Assembly: GCA_035582835.1 (NCBI GenBank)
Contig: JAYKAV010003077.1
Span: forward strand, 454,751 to 518,750
Source: Phoebastria nigripes
Lineage: Eukaryota > Chordata > Aves > Procellariiformes > Diomedeidae
Length of the DNA: 64,000 nucleotides
Direction: 5' to 3'
Made by a program: the position numbers and the translations under genes. Below are positions 28,929 through 40,603 of the stretch, piece after piece; position 1 is the first letter of the stretch; every line of letters starts with the position of its first letter. Below the pieces are notes generated by a model. That model searched no databases, was not told the DNA's origin, and was given only the letters and a program-made list of their open reading frames with translations.

Positions 28929-29476
28929 TGTCGTGGTTTAACCCCAGCCGGCGACTGAGCCCTACACAGCTGCTCGCGCACTCCCCCTTAGTGGGATGGG
29001 GGAGAGAATCAGAAGAGTAAAAGTGAGAAAACTCATGGGTTGAGATAAGAACAGTTTAATAATTGAAATAAAATAAAGTAGTAATAATAATAAAAGAATA
29101 TACAAAGCAAGTGATGCACGATGCAATTGCTCACCACCCGCCGACCGATACCCAGCCAGTCCCCGAGCAGAGGCCCTCCAGCCAGCTTTCCCCTGGTTTA
29201 TATACTGAGCATGACATCATATGGTATGGAATATCCCTTTGGTCAGTTGGGGTCAGCTGTCCTGGCTGTGCCCCCTCCCAGCTTCTTGTGCACCCCCAGC
29301 CTTCTCAGTCAGCAGAGCATGAGAAGCTGAAAAGTCCTTGGTTTAAGTGTAAGCACTGCTTAGCAACAACTAAAACTTCAGTGTGTTATCAACATTATTC
29401 TCATACTAAATCCAAAACACAGCACTGTACCAGCTGCTAGGAAGAAACTTAACTCTATCCCAGCTGAAACAGGACA
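28929..29476 (-). mobile_element. Solo LTR of an avian endogenous retrovirus
   Basis: The 548-base element has TGT...ACA ends and is recognisable from many neoavian genomes. In its own (minus) orientation U3 begins TGTCCTGTTTCAGCTGGGAT, followed by a CRE-like TGATGTCA (29212-29219), a TATATAAA box (29197-29204) and an ATTAAA polyadenylation signal (29055-29060), a sensible U3-R-U5 order. No internal retroviral sequence or primer-binding site lies on either side, so it is a solo LTR left by LTR-LTR recombination. The flanks carry a five-base duplication, ACCGG/ACTGG. Several CpGs survive, suggesting a moderate age compared with the CR1 copies. A plus-strand frame inside it (29111-29440) is accidental. 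The exact family name is not certain; five-base duplication favours ERVL-type. Confidence 0.93.
29197..29219 (-). promoter_or_regulatory. LTR promoter: TATA box and CRE-like site
   Basis: On the minus strand TGATGTCA (29212-29219) is followed within a few bases by TATATAAA (29197-29204). This is the expected U3 promoter of the LTR. Transcription, if any, would run leftwards. Whether it is still active is unknown. Confidence 0.6.
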
Positions 29477-29481
29477 ACTGG
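29477..29481. repeat. Target-site duplication, right copy
   Basis: ACTGG directly follows the terminal ACA of the LTR and pairs with ACCGG at 28924-28928 with one CpG-type difference. Confidence 0.55.
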
Positions 29482-32029
29482 GCATTGACAGAGAGAAGGT
29501 TTTGTATTAGATGTCTTGAGCAGCATGGAAGTCCCCAGGGTGCTGTTATTTCCAACTCTTTCACCCTGTAGCAACCTGGAAGTTATACAGGGCAGGAATT
29601 TCATCAGCTTTTGAGTTCCAAGGGATGATCCTGTATTGCTCTTAAGGAAGCTAGAGCCTATCATTTGACAAAAAGTAATTCTTTCTTTTCCTGTCTGCCC
29701 TCTGGGGCAGAGGCTTTGGTTCTCGCCATTAGAGAAATATACAGCAGCCACATCTGCCTGATTCAACAAAGCTGTCCAGGCAGAAGACCCTTCATGCCAC
29801 AGCTCACAGAAATGGGAGTAGGGGTCAGCCTGAGTATTGGCACCAGAAATGATCTGACCGTGGCCTTCAAATGTATAGCTAATAAAAGCCTGACCCTGTG
29901 CTCCCGGAAGCAAGTAACAAAACCCTCGCTGACATTAACGGTATAGGGGTGAGCTCTCAGCGTGCTCTCGGAATGGCTCTTACAGTGCTGCCGGCGTTAC
30001 CGCCCTGGTCACCGAGGTGTGGGCTCTGCCACCGCTGCTGTGGGTCCCTGCCTGCATCAGCCACTGAACGGGGCAGCTCCCTGCCTGCCATCCATCATCC
30101 AGAAGAGCTGCTCTGCTAAATGGCCTGCAGAGCTCGGCTAAAGGCATGTTCATTTCCCTTGGATTTTATTTTTGGAATTTTGAGCAGATCCGGCGCCCCG
30201 AAGGCTAAAGCTGCTGCTGCCTTTTGGGAAACTCCAGTGAAAAGTATTATCTCATCTCCAGGAGAAGACAACAGTCACACAGTACAGCACATCAAGCACT
30301 GGCTTTCATCATTTCGGCAAACACCACTAAATCACAGAGCACATCATTTAAAACAAACACTGTGTAAGGGCTTGTAAAATAACGATACAAGGCAGCTCTT
30401 AAATTTCCCCGGTGTCAAACCAAGCCAGTTGTACTGGCAGGACTCCAGCTTCTAAGGTACACACAGTGTGAAAGTGTCTCACTGCAGACAGGCCTGGAAG
30501 TACAGTCCCAGCGTTTCATTCCTCCTTACATCATAAGGGGACAAGTTTTCCATGGACAAGAGGGACTGTTGTAGACAAGAGTCATACTAAAATCATGAAA
30601 TGATTAACTGCATGGGCAGGTCCCAATTTCAAGGTAAATGGCATGGTCTTCACCCCTACCAATCTCTCTGGTCAATTTTCTGAGAAGTCCATGTAACAGG
30701 GAAGGTGGAAATCCATAAGGAAATTGCAGGAGTGATTCGCAGCGGTTGGTGTTGCCTTTTCTTTTCAGGAAGTATTGAACTCCAATATCAGTGTTTGGCT
30801 GTAGAGAGAAGTGCTGTTGGCTGAAAATGCTGTTTTGGATATAAACATCTCTCTCTCATCTGCCTCACCTAGTTTCTAACGTGGATTTAATTGCAGTCAT
30901 TTTCAGCTGGATAAAATATCCTACGTTTCTATCCTAATCTGTTCTCCAGTATTGCTCCTAGATCTTGTGTGACTGATACCTTTGATAGATGAAGTGCTTA
31001 GTCCACACATAGAAATCACTTCACCCATCACCTGAAACGAAAGGAACAATGGCATTATTAAATTGCAACAAATTTACTGCCCTTGTGACTATATATGGTA
31101 AAATTTCCTTTGAGTTCAGTGGGAGCGCTATTAGGACGTCACTGTATGCTTTGGAAACTGCTGTCCCATGCTCCAGTTCAATGTGTCCCAGCCGCAGACA
31201 GATCTCACTCCTTTTCTCCTTACTCTCTACTGGCACTGTTAAGACGACATTGGGGATCTTGCTAAGCAGGGATTAACTCTTTTGTGAACACCTGCAGCAC
31301 CTGTTGCTGAAGAGGGGGCAGGTGGTGATCTGTAAGCATCAGAGCATATACATCCATAGTTACTTGATCAGATTTGATGGCTTGCATTTATTATTATTAG
31401 AAAGTTCCTCTTTCTGGAATGGTGCTGAACAATTTACTGTTCCAGACCAGTTCTGTTGTCTGGTAAGCTGTGTCTAGTCATTGTACTGCTTTTCTCATGT
31501 TGAAACGGATTTTACCATTGACGTGCTGGGATATTAGATGGACACAGACTGCTTTGGAATAGCAGCATTTGAAAAATCCTCTTGTGTATGTATTACTTGG
31601 TGGCATTTTTTATTCATTCTTGCTCTTTGTAGGTAGTGGAGTAGCACTGAGTAGCCTCAGACATGGGTTGGGAGTGTATGGGAACAGATCCTGAAAAGTC
31701 TGAATGAAAAAGCAGCCCTACCCAAAACAGCACAACTTTGGAATTCTGCTTTTCTTAAGGGATAGAGAAAGAGTAAATATGTGATTTCTAGATTGTTTAC
31801 CTACAGCAATTAGTCCTGTATTGATGTAAGATTAATCACTTCTTTTTAGTGACTCTTCAGTAAGTTTTGTTATTCTCCAGTACAGTTCGATGGGTGGAAT
31901 GGACTTATCCCACGTTAATCAAGGAGAAGAACCATCACGGGGCAGTCACTGATAAGCAATTACAATGTAAAATAACAGCAATGAACTCAAATTGCTCCTC
32001 ACTGCCCATCACTGCTCTGCTTTTTATAG
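29482..32029. other. No gene seen; non-coding sequence
   Basis: A minus-strand frame of about 150 codons lies at 29455-29913 and begins inside or beside the LTR. It has no domain and I do not consider it a gene. One acceptor-like site (30760-30769) is followed by an early stop in the only long frame. Nothing else was recognised. Confidence 0.55.
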
Positions 32030-32450
32030 TAATAATATAGTCCATTAAAACCTACAATCACTGTAATGTTTATGCATTATTGGGGAGATAAATTGCATAA
32101 TTCTCATTTTGCAATTTAAATGTAATTATGAGCTTACTAATGACTAAAACCTGAATTTGCTAGACTATCAGTTTTTCTAACACTTGCCAAAATTATAGGT
32201 AATTACTTAGAGCTTACAATAATTATAAGTCCATCTTTTAAATAATTAATGTGCACTTTCATGGTACAAAACAGCTAGTAATCAAACGACCTCTGGCTTT
32301 TACAGCAAGCCCATGCAATTAGTCTTATTGTGTAGGTCTATAGAAATGTACCCATTACAAGAGTCTGTTAAGTTGGCAGGCTTGATATTGATGGCTGTTG
32401 CATTTTATGGTACCAGACAATGATTAACACACAACGGCCTTTAGAAATGT
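32030..32450. other. TAAT-rich block, candidate conserved element
   Basis: The block is dense in homeodomain-type words such as TAATTA, AATTAT and TAATGA, and it has no open frame or repeat signature. Two halves, 'cataattctcat' near 32096 and 'gtaattatgag' near 32121, form an imperfect inverted pair. This texture is typical of vertebrate conserved non-coding elements near developmental genes. Conservation itself was not tested. Confidence 0.35.
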
Positions 32451-33494
32451 GGGTAAGGACAAAATCTGAGTGCATTTTCTGAGCCACGGGATGCAAATCC
32501 ACAAAAGTAATTACAGGTGAGAGGAGTTTGAAGTTACCTTCTGTTGTTGTTTGGACTGTCAGATATTCTGCTGAGGGGATTTCTCAAGTCCATTCATCTT
32601 CTGCATTCTGCAAAAAGACTCAGATCATTAGCCCAAGAAAGAACCAGCAACCTATCCTGGGGGGTCTGCGTTGTATTAGACCAATTACTTTTATTGTGGT
32701 AGCACGTATCACTCACTGCTGCCCTAGGGTGGGTGCTGCAGAAGCACAGTATAAATGTTTCTTCCTCTGGAGTCTCAAAATTTAATGGGATGTCAGTGGG
32801 AAATAGATACCTAACTTGTGAAGCCCATAGGTGTCTGCTTGCCAGAGGCATCTGGCCCAAATTGCCTTAACTTCTGTGCTTAGCATTACCTGGTGGTGAA
32901 GCTTTATTGAGAGCCTGGAGCCTATGTACAGAAACCAGAAGGCACAGGACTGACTTGGTTGGCTTAATCTGAGCCCATGTGCCAAAAACTTTTGTAAATT
33001 CAGCCCTGTTTCCCAGCAATGCACCATATCCTCTCAGTTTGCATTTTTTAGAGTCCAAATACAAGGTCTTTATTAGATAAAGCCAAAGCTGATAACAGCA
33101 GTGATTCTGGTATTTGCTGTTTTCTCTGCAAACCTGTCTCCTAGACAAAGTTTTATGATATTATTTTCTTTGAAGAAATAAAACAAAAGAACAATATAAA
33201 ACAACTCTACGGAAAGCAAAATCAAACCTTAAAATCAGTGTCAGCGCTTTTGGGGTCAAAGTATGGATCTCAGCAGTGGAACTACTGCCGTGTGGTGCGC
33301 TATAAATATAGTGCTGTCTTTGTAGTATAAGTGAAGTGTTTTTGTCAAACTCCTGTTTGTCAGCTCAAGAATCTGCCCTTCGCCTGCCCCATCTCAATAT
33401 ACTGCACCCCTCTGCTCCCTTAGCCCCAACACCTGTAACCAGGCAGTAGTGTGTAATGGCTGCCCTCTAACGAGACATCGCCATCCATTCTGAT
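32451..33494. other. No gene seen; non-coding sequence
   Basis: Short overlapping frames of fewer than 95 codons occur on both strands, none with a domain. No repeat was recognised. Confidence 0.55.
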
Positions 33495-33702
33495 CCCACC
33501 TGTGGCACCAAAATGTGACAATGAGCAAATCACTTAACCTCTTTGAACCCCAGTTTACCTGTCTCTAAAATGAGAATTATGGTAACAGTTACCTAGCACA
33601 ACAGGGTGATGGGAGGATTAATTAATGTTTATAAAGACTTTGAGGTCTTCAGATGAAAATTGCTACAGTATATAAGTGCAAAGTAATTATGATTATCATT
33701 AC
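33495..33702 (+). repeat. MIR-like amniote CORE-SINE
   Basis: This is the clearest old SINE in the window. In order it shows 'gagcaaatcacttaacctct', 'ccccagttta', 'ctctaaaatgagaat', 'ttacctagca', 'aggattaattaatgttta', 'aaagactttgaggtcttcag', 'atgaaaattgcta', and then 'tataagtgcaaagtaatt' with a short ATT-rich tail. That order matches the MIR-type SINE found in birds, crocodilians and turtles. It has accumulated many changes. The left boundary is approximate. Confidence 0.72.
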
Positions 33703-33850
33703 TTTCATTTGCATGTATAGACTGTAATTAGCTGTGGATTGTATTGCATTGACTGTGAATAATTTAAAAGCTCTCTTCGTGAAGGTGTCACTTTAAATGT
33801 TTTTACATTTTGCATTTAATAATACCAAGGTTTAGCTTCTTTTTCCCTTT
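33703..33850. other. AT-rich block with octamer motif beside the SINE
   Basis: Immediately after the SINE tail lies a perfect octamer ATTTGCAT (33707-33714), followed by 'gtaattagctg', 'gaataatttaaaag' and 'tttgcatttaataat'. These POU- and homeodomain-type words, with no open frame, make it a candidate enhancer. The evidence is motif content only. Confidence 0.25.
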
Positions 33851-33943
33851 CCTTACCCTCTGATAGTGATATAGCCTATAGTGTTGGTTTATTGGAGCCC
33901 GGAATGTAAAGTAGTCTACTTCTCATCCTGTTTTTCTTCATTA

Positions 33944-33993
33944 TAGAATAGAATAGAATAGAATAGAATAGAATAGAATAGAATAGAATAGAA
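33944..33993 (+). repeat. (TAGAA)10 pentanucleotide microsatellite
   Basis: Ten perfect tandem copies of TAGAA. The array ends in the palindrome TAGAATTCTA. The unit resembles the eight-base repeat tail of CR1 read in reverse (CATAGAAT), but no CR1 body follows, so I call it a simple repeat. Such perfect arrays are usually length-variable between individuals. Confidence 0.95.
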
Positions 33994-34000
33994 TTCTATG

Positions 34001-35785
34001 CTGACTAAGGAGCTTATTTAACACTGCAGGATGTTGCCCTGGCAGGTCCCTCCTGTGCAAACCACAGGAGGGAGCCTCGGGCTCAGCACCCCACTGGTAC
34101 TCACGGGCTGTTCTTAGGGCACCTCCAGACTGCCCCGGGCACAGCGGCGCTGTAGATGTGATGGGGGTTATGTGTATCCATAGCTCTTGTGACAGCTCTG
34201 TTGAGTACCCACTCCATATTTACTTTGTGACTCCACTCCTTATTGAATGTAGAAGGATCCTCATTTTCTCCTCTTCTCTGCATGCCTTGCAGCATAAAGG
34301 AGTAAGGAAGAAGGAACAACAGCTAGAGACTCATTCTCTGGGCTTGTGTCCTTTCAAATGCTTCCCAGATGTCTCTTTAAGCCTTGTTTTGCAAACCCAT
34401 GTATCACGTGTGACAGCTACTCACCTTTTCTAGAGATATTCTCAAGCTGAATGCAAGAAATAGTCCTTGTAGTAATTCCTGTTCCCTTGGAACTGAATGG
34501 ATTTGAGGAAAAGAGATGCATCCCCCAGGTTGTTTCAAGACTCAACTACAATTACAACCAGGTTTATCCTACTCAGAACTGGAGCAGTTAAGTTAGGAAC
34601 ATGGCTACCATGGAGATCCCTCTATAGTCTGGGGAAGGAGGAGGACAGGCCAGACCTTAGCAAGTGCTGCTTACTTGCATAGGTTATATGGGGAGCCATC
34701 TTGCTCTAATCTAAGTGCTTCACTTAAATGCTTAAAAAAAGCTGAGCATCTGTTTTCTTGCTCTGCACCTTCTGAAAACATGGACATCTAAATTGCTTAA
34801 ACGTCTAAAATCTGTTTGGTCTGATTTGTGCATACATCCACTTACTCTTGGAGATGGGAGCAGGAGCTGAAGTACTGTTCAGTAGATGTTCCCCTGAGAC
34901 TCGAGAATTTGTCTTCCGAGAACATAACGAGCAGTAGGTTTTTGTGATCTGTGAATCCCAGGAAGTCAAAGCCAGTTTGTTTGTTTAGTGACCCCAAACC
35001 CAAGGCCCTGTCTTTGGAGCTTATTTGAGATTTTTATGTTATGCTGCGAAAGCAGAAGTAATTGTGCTTCTTTAAGCAAACACTGAAAACCACACTTAAA
35101 TTAACATCTCTTAATTAGGCAAAGGAGAAATTGTTGTTTGTATTGCATGTCAGAATTATGCACGTGTTGATAGGAGGCAGGAGCTGTAGCTCCTCTGTTA
35201 CTTGGGCCTGATTCAGGACGTGCGCTGTGCTGTCCATGCGGTGGGAACCCCCTCAGGCCCCCTTTCATGTTGGTGGTCATTCTGCATCCAGTCAAGCCTC
35301 ATGCATAAGGCATGCCTGCTGCTCAATCCTTTCAATGTAGCAGCTAAGAACCAGTAGAAGATGCCCAATCAAGTGGCATATTCTCATAGAAGTTTCCTAT
35401 TACTTAGTTTCATAGTCTGGCCTCCCGACTTCAGCTGAAGGTGGTGGAACACTGTAGTAGTCACTTAGCAGCACACCACAGGGTGGCTTTCTGTGATGAC
35501 TTTGGGGCAATACAGAAGCCCACTTGAATTTGTTGTGAGGAAATGCTCTTGTTTTCCAATGCTTGAGCTAAATTTACAGTAGACGATGCTATCCATCACT
35601 TCAAAGTACCTTGAAAAAACTCATACTGCCTACAGTAGTATCTGAAACTCATCATCTTCTAAATATGTTTGTCCCTCTGAGGAAGGGAGGCACAGTGCTG
35701 TCATCCCATCGTTACCAGTGGAGAGCAGAAGCACAAGAAGAGCACGTACTTAAGACAGAGCAGGGCTAAGGGGAGAGGAGGCCTC
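34001..35785. other. No gene seen; non-coding sequence
   Basis: Short frames only. No domain, RNA gene, repeat family or CpG island was recognised. Confidence 0.55.
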
Positions 35786-36075
35786 TTTAAAACACTTAAA
35801 AAGGGGAAGAGAGTAATTTGTCCTTGTTATCTGTGGTAGGTAGAACAAGGATGTTTAGGCTTTATTCTGCAGCCAAGGAGATGCAGATTGCCTGCTACGA
35901 AAAGCTTTTCATGAAATATATGGTGAGGACTGGAACAGGCAGCCTTGGGAGGCCCTGCAGCCAGGGCAAGTGAGTGTCTCTGAAACATAACACCGGGATA
36001 TAGGCAAGTAAATAAGGGGATAGATTATATGTTGTTTTGAAGACCCTTCTGGCCCTGTAATATAAGACTGACTGG
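35786..36075 (+). mobile_element. CR1 LINE 3' fragment, old
   Basis: The order of words is that of a CR1 3' region: 'taggtagaacaaggatgttt', 'gctttattctgcagccaagg', 'tggtgaggactggaacaggc', 'agccttgggaggcc', and near the end 'gacccttctggccctgtaat'. The family's usual counterparts are '...ggacaaggagtaatgggctt', '...ctgcagcaaaggagat...', '...gcactggaacaggctgcc...gggaggt' and '...ggtcccttccagcc'. Small deletions are scattered through it. It has no coding capacity. Confidence 0.6.
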
Positions 36076-37059
36076 ACCACTCATGCTTTGAGTCCCGGTT
36101 AGCTTCTAATCCGGGGACTTGCCCTTTTCACATGCTGAAAAATGCATAGTTTATATATCAAGTCTGGGTAGAGATTTATCATAGGGTGATTCATACAGGC
36201 TAAATTCAGGCATCTAAATGAAAGGAGCATGGAGCACAGCAGTTTGGGCCAGGTAGCTCAGAAGTGTTTGAAGATTTTTTTTCTTTTTACGTTTTGAATA
36301 GCAGTTTTGGGCTTGGGATTCTCCATCTGGTTCTGCTGCCGTCAATGTGAGCTACTACTGAGCACAGCAGTGAGCTCCCCAACAGCAAAATTAGCTGGGG
36401 TCAAGCTGGGGACTCTCTCTTCCTCCTACCTTTCATTAGGGTACCCCTAATCTTTTAACCTCCAATGAAAGAGAGAATCTACAATGAAGAGCGTTTCTGC
36501 TTCTTTAGGCTTTTCCTGGAGCTATGAGTCAGCTTTACAAAGTGATAACTGAAACCCAAATCTTGTTCATTTATTTGAAATGACTACAGGAGATCAAGTT
36601 ATCCTGCAGGTCTGTTCATACCGATATGCTCTTAGTTTCTCTTCCTCTGCAGCGAAGTGCAGTGATAACCTTGTAGGAAAAGTTTGGATATCTCCCAATA
36701 ATAAGGTGGGCGTGTGTCCAGCGTCCAGTGTTGGCTAAATCTATTTAGCACGCTCGAGTGTAGAGATTGAAAGAAATCAAGAGTTGTTTACTGTATCCGT
36801 AAATGTGAATCAATGGCTTGTTAGTCCATGCCAGACTCATTAAAATTAACTGTATCTGAAAGAATGAATGATTTTATGGTGATGGATAATCCACCTAGAG
36901 TACGACATTATTAGAGAAGATATAGAACCTGGGAACACAGTGAAAATAGTTCATTTGAGAAGAGAAGACTGTTGTCAGCAGAATGCTTTTGCAGGTAATT
37001 ATGCAAGTTGAATTACTGTGGAGAGAAAGGGCATGAGGATCAGCTGACCTAACCTGGCA
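36076..37059. other. No gene seen; non-coding sequence
   Basis: Intron-like sequence. A short AT-rich piece near 36838-36890 ('cattaaaattaactgtatc') could be part of a regulatory element, but it is not distinctive enough to call. Confidence 0.5.
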
Positions 37060-37185
37060 CAGTTCTGTTGACTTCAGTGGAGATGCAGGGATTTACATCT
37101 GCTGAGGATCAGGGTCTGATCCAAAGCCAGAGATGAAGGCCATGAAGAGAATTCTGGTGATTTCAGTGGGTCAAGATTACGAGTA
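37060..37185. repeat. Possible ancient interspersed repeat
   Basis: The words 'gttgacttcagtgga', 'gatttacatctgctgagga' and 'tctgatccaaagcc' are characteristic of old reptile and bird interspersed repeats that contain 'cattgacttcaatggg' and 'gatccaaagccc' in opposite orientations. The family was not identified and the ends are unclear. Confidence 0.35.
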
Positions 37186-38449
37186 TATAAATTCACACTG
37201 CTCAGCCACCTAAACCTCACCACACAAACAGTATTGCCTTAAGCNTGAATATTGCTCTTCTGAACAGTTAAGGCTGCAGTGAACATCTTAGAACAGCTGA
37301 GCACCTCGTCTTCCTGGATGTGCTTTATTCACAACACGTTCTGTCTTAATCCTACTGATACTGCATCAATATTTAGGTAAATCAGGGCCAAAAGAATTAG
37401 AATAAAAGGTGCGTCCAAGAAAAAAGATCTTCCTCAATTCCCTCTATTAGAGTTCCTTACTGGATCATCCCATGGAGAAGTTAAGATTCCCCACATAAAA
37501 TTAATTGTGTAAGAATGGCCACGCCAGATTAGACATTCTCCTCTCCAAAAACATGACCTGGTTTGGAGAGCGAGACATGAGTACACTTGGACTTTCTTTT
37601 TCCCCGTGCTTTTTATCAGTTTCAGGATGCTGGCTTGAGCTGTGGTTGTGAAGACAGTGCAGTGCCATTCCTGACCAGTCCCATTTCTCTGCTGTACAGC
37701 AGGAGACATGTTGCTCTGTTACATTTTGTAAACGGAGGCTGGGAGCCATCTCTCTGAGTTCCTGGCATTAGGTATGAGATAAGAAGAATATATACAAGCA
37801 CCTTTTTTTTAATTGGCACTGTCCCAGGCAGGCTAAATGAGAGTAACTCTTTGGGGTATCAGTATTCAGATCACATCTTCTTGCAAACAGGTCTGTTGTT
37901 GCTGTAATTAGGCTTAGTTTACAAAATCCTTCACTAGCATTTTACAAACTGGCTGGTGATTTTTTAAGTGCCCAGTTACCTTGAAAACAAAATCATTGAA
38001 GTCTCTCATGTTAGAGGCCTGAGCAACTGTAACTTAAAAATCTTAGATGAGTGGTTTGCCTCAGTCAGACCCAAAATCTAATCAGATAGCTGTGATTTAT
38101 TCTCTGACAGATAATAAAGGATGCTTAAGAAGGAGTGTAGGAGAGAAGTCAATTTAGGATGACCCTTTCCTTGGTACATCCTCCCACCTCCAGGCAATCG
38201 GTCGTTTAAAGTCATTCTGGCTGCTGGAACAGGCGGTGCAGCTGCAGCAGTACCATGCTGGACCTGAACTGGTTCCTGCAGACAAGAGAGTTTAATGTGA
38301 CATCCCCATTGATACGGCTGCCCTGCTCCGTGCACGTAAATTAGTATCTCCGCTCACTAGTTGCAGTCTGAGAAGATATATAGGTATAAGTGTGGCTTGT
38401 AATTAGAAGTGACAACCCATGGCTCTCCTCTCCACCTCCAAAACCTGCT
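37186..38449. other. No gene seen; non-coding sequence
   Basis: Short minus-strand frames at 37434-37819 overlap one another in different phases and lack domains. One ambiguous base lies at 37245. Nothing else was recognised. Confidence 0.55.
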
Positions 38450-38640
38450 ACAGCCCCTTCACTGAAAGCCACTGCAACAGTGGAACTGTCCCTTTAATTA
38501 GAAGTGTATTAATAAATCCATCTTGTTCTCTAATCCCCACACACATAGTACAGTGATTCATTAGCACAGGAAGAGGCAATTTAGATTTCCTCAGATAATA
38601 GCAGCTGTCACTAATCAAATTAAAGGAGGAAGTGCAAATC
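38450..38640. other. AT-rich block, candidate conserved element
   Basis: Homeodomain-type words are dense here: 'ctttaattagaag', 'gtattaataaatcc', 'gattcattagcac' and 'cagctgtcactaatcaaatt'. The last joins a CTGTCA word (TALE type) to a TAATCA word. No frame or repeat signature is present. The call is by texture only. Confidence 0.28.
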
Positions 38641-40600
38641 TAAAGTTGGGCAAACTGGTCTGACGGGGAGGAAGGCAACAAGCTGGTGTGAAAGACCTTC
38701 ATCCCAGCTGAAAGGAGGATGGGGGCTGCTGGCACAGGTGATTCCCAGGGGCATCAGCAGCTTCTCTCTCCTCTCTGAAAGAATCACCCCCAGTGCAGTC
38801 CCCATGTCTAGAGCCTGAGAGAGTGCTCTTGCAGGTATGCACAGCTTCACTGTGGCTTTGAAATGTGCAGAAATAGCTGGTGCGCACAGTGCTTTGTGCA
38901 AAACCTCCTCTGTTAACACAGAAACATTGGGTTTTGAACAATGAATATATTTTGCAGAAATGATCAGGCTTCACTTGCCAAGGGGTGTGCTTATGTCCTC
39001 AGTGGAAGCCCCTCAGGGATGCTATGCTCCTGGGCAACCAGAAAAAAAGGAGGAAAAAAAGTTGTACTTAGCTTTTCTGAGTGAAGAATGCAATGTTGGG
39101 TTTTTTTTTTTTAGTATGTTGATGGTTCAGCTGGTGCTTGTGCTAAGCAGCATGAGCTGCTACTGACGTCAGTACTCATCAGCAATAGAGGACCATCCAG
39201 GCTGGGTGCACCAGCAGCAGCTCTAGCTCAGGGTCTTCTCTCTGACAGGCATCAGAAGCAGATACCTTAGACTGTAAGTGTTGAAACCACTGACAGACAG
39301 AGGAGGAACAAATGCCTCACAGGAGCCCACACTGAAAGAAAATATTAAGATCCCTTCCCCCATTTTGACAGCCATCAACTTTAGACAGCCATGATAGGCA
39401 TATGTATTTACAATGCCTTTTCAAATCTTTTTTGCTTTTCCTTCAGGAACATCCCATGGCAATAAGTGCTGTAGGCTAATCACAGTATAAAAATATTTCT
39501 TTTTGCTGGCTTTGAATTTTTCTCCTTTCAACTTCTTTGAAAGCTCCTCACTGGTGTGCTGTGGCAAGAACAAAAGGTCTCATCGTCCCTTGTCCAACCT
39601 ACTTGTGATGTTATCTACATTTATCGCAGCCATTCTTGTTTGTCCCCTTTGTGAAGCAGTGGCTTACCGACTGGTCTTTGTATATGAAGAGATATTTTGT
39701 TAGTTGGTTTAGCTCCATGTGAAGGATGGGAGACTCAGGGCCACAGCCACCCATTGCAAGGCGTGGCGAGGGACAGGTTGCATTACAGACCATGTGCAGG
39801 GCTCTGACCCTGGGGTGGAAATTTGCAAGCTCACCGCAAAAAAAGGATTCTCCGAGTATCTTCCTGTTTCAAATTTTGATAAAATTGATGAAGTCTCTTT
39901 TGTTTTGGTAGTGATGTAAGCAATTAAACGTATAGGATAACAGGAGAAACATGAGGCAGCCTGTCCCCAGGCCTTGCTGCCACTCATGCTGTGTGATTTC
40001 AGCCATTCCACACTTGTGCCGCGTGCTCTCCCCTGAAACAGAGCAGTTTTGTAGGTTTGCCTAACGTCCAACCTCTCCAAAGCAGGAGATCAAAGGAATG
40101 AAAGTGCTCCCTTTGCTAGCACTTCAATCAGTGATATAAGCAATTAAAATATGAATTAATCTAAGGAAGATGAAAATGCAGATTTTGAATAGGAGCCGTT
40201 GGAGTCACCTTGAACTTGTGCTTAGTGCTGTTTAGCCTGGGTGATTAAAGACATTTACACTCTATTAAAAACCTTGCCATTCTAATGTGAAAAACACCTT
40301 GTCAGCTGGGTGTCCTGCATGCCTGCCATAAGGAGTAACCTTTCTATTGACTGGCTCGTCTATTAATTCAGAATAACTTAATAGTGTCAACTGTGAAGAA
40401 AAACAAACAGCCCAATTTTATGTGGTGAGGAGAGGCAGTGGGAGCCTGTTTCTTCCCAGCACAGTTATGATGATAGGGAAGACAATAGCAATTATCTTTG
40501 CCTTTGTCCTGAGCTGATTGTCTCAGGCTCAGGCACTATTGTCAGACTGTTTGGCTACCGCAGTTTGTGCTTTAGGAAGGAGGAACATGAACACAGAGGG
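38641..40600. other. No gene seen; non-coding sequence
   Basis: Short overlapping frames on both strands, none with a domain. A T13-like tract lies near 39103-39116. No RNA gene or repeat family was recognised. Confidence 0.5.
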
Positions 40601-40603
40601 TGG

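Noticed and set aside
29111..29440. Plus-strand open frame of about 110 codons
   Set aside because: It lies wholly within the solo LTR, on the strand opposite to the element's own transcription, and has no retroviral protein similarity.
29455..29913. Minus-strand frame of about 150 codons
   Set aside because: It overlaps the LTR end and has no domain; most likely a chance frame.
33944..33993. Reverse-orientation CR1 tail
   Set aside because: The repeat unit resembles the reverse of the CR1 tail, but no CR1 3' region follows, so it is treated as a microsatellite.
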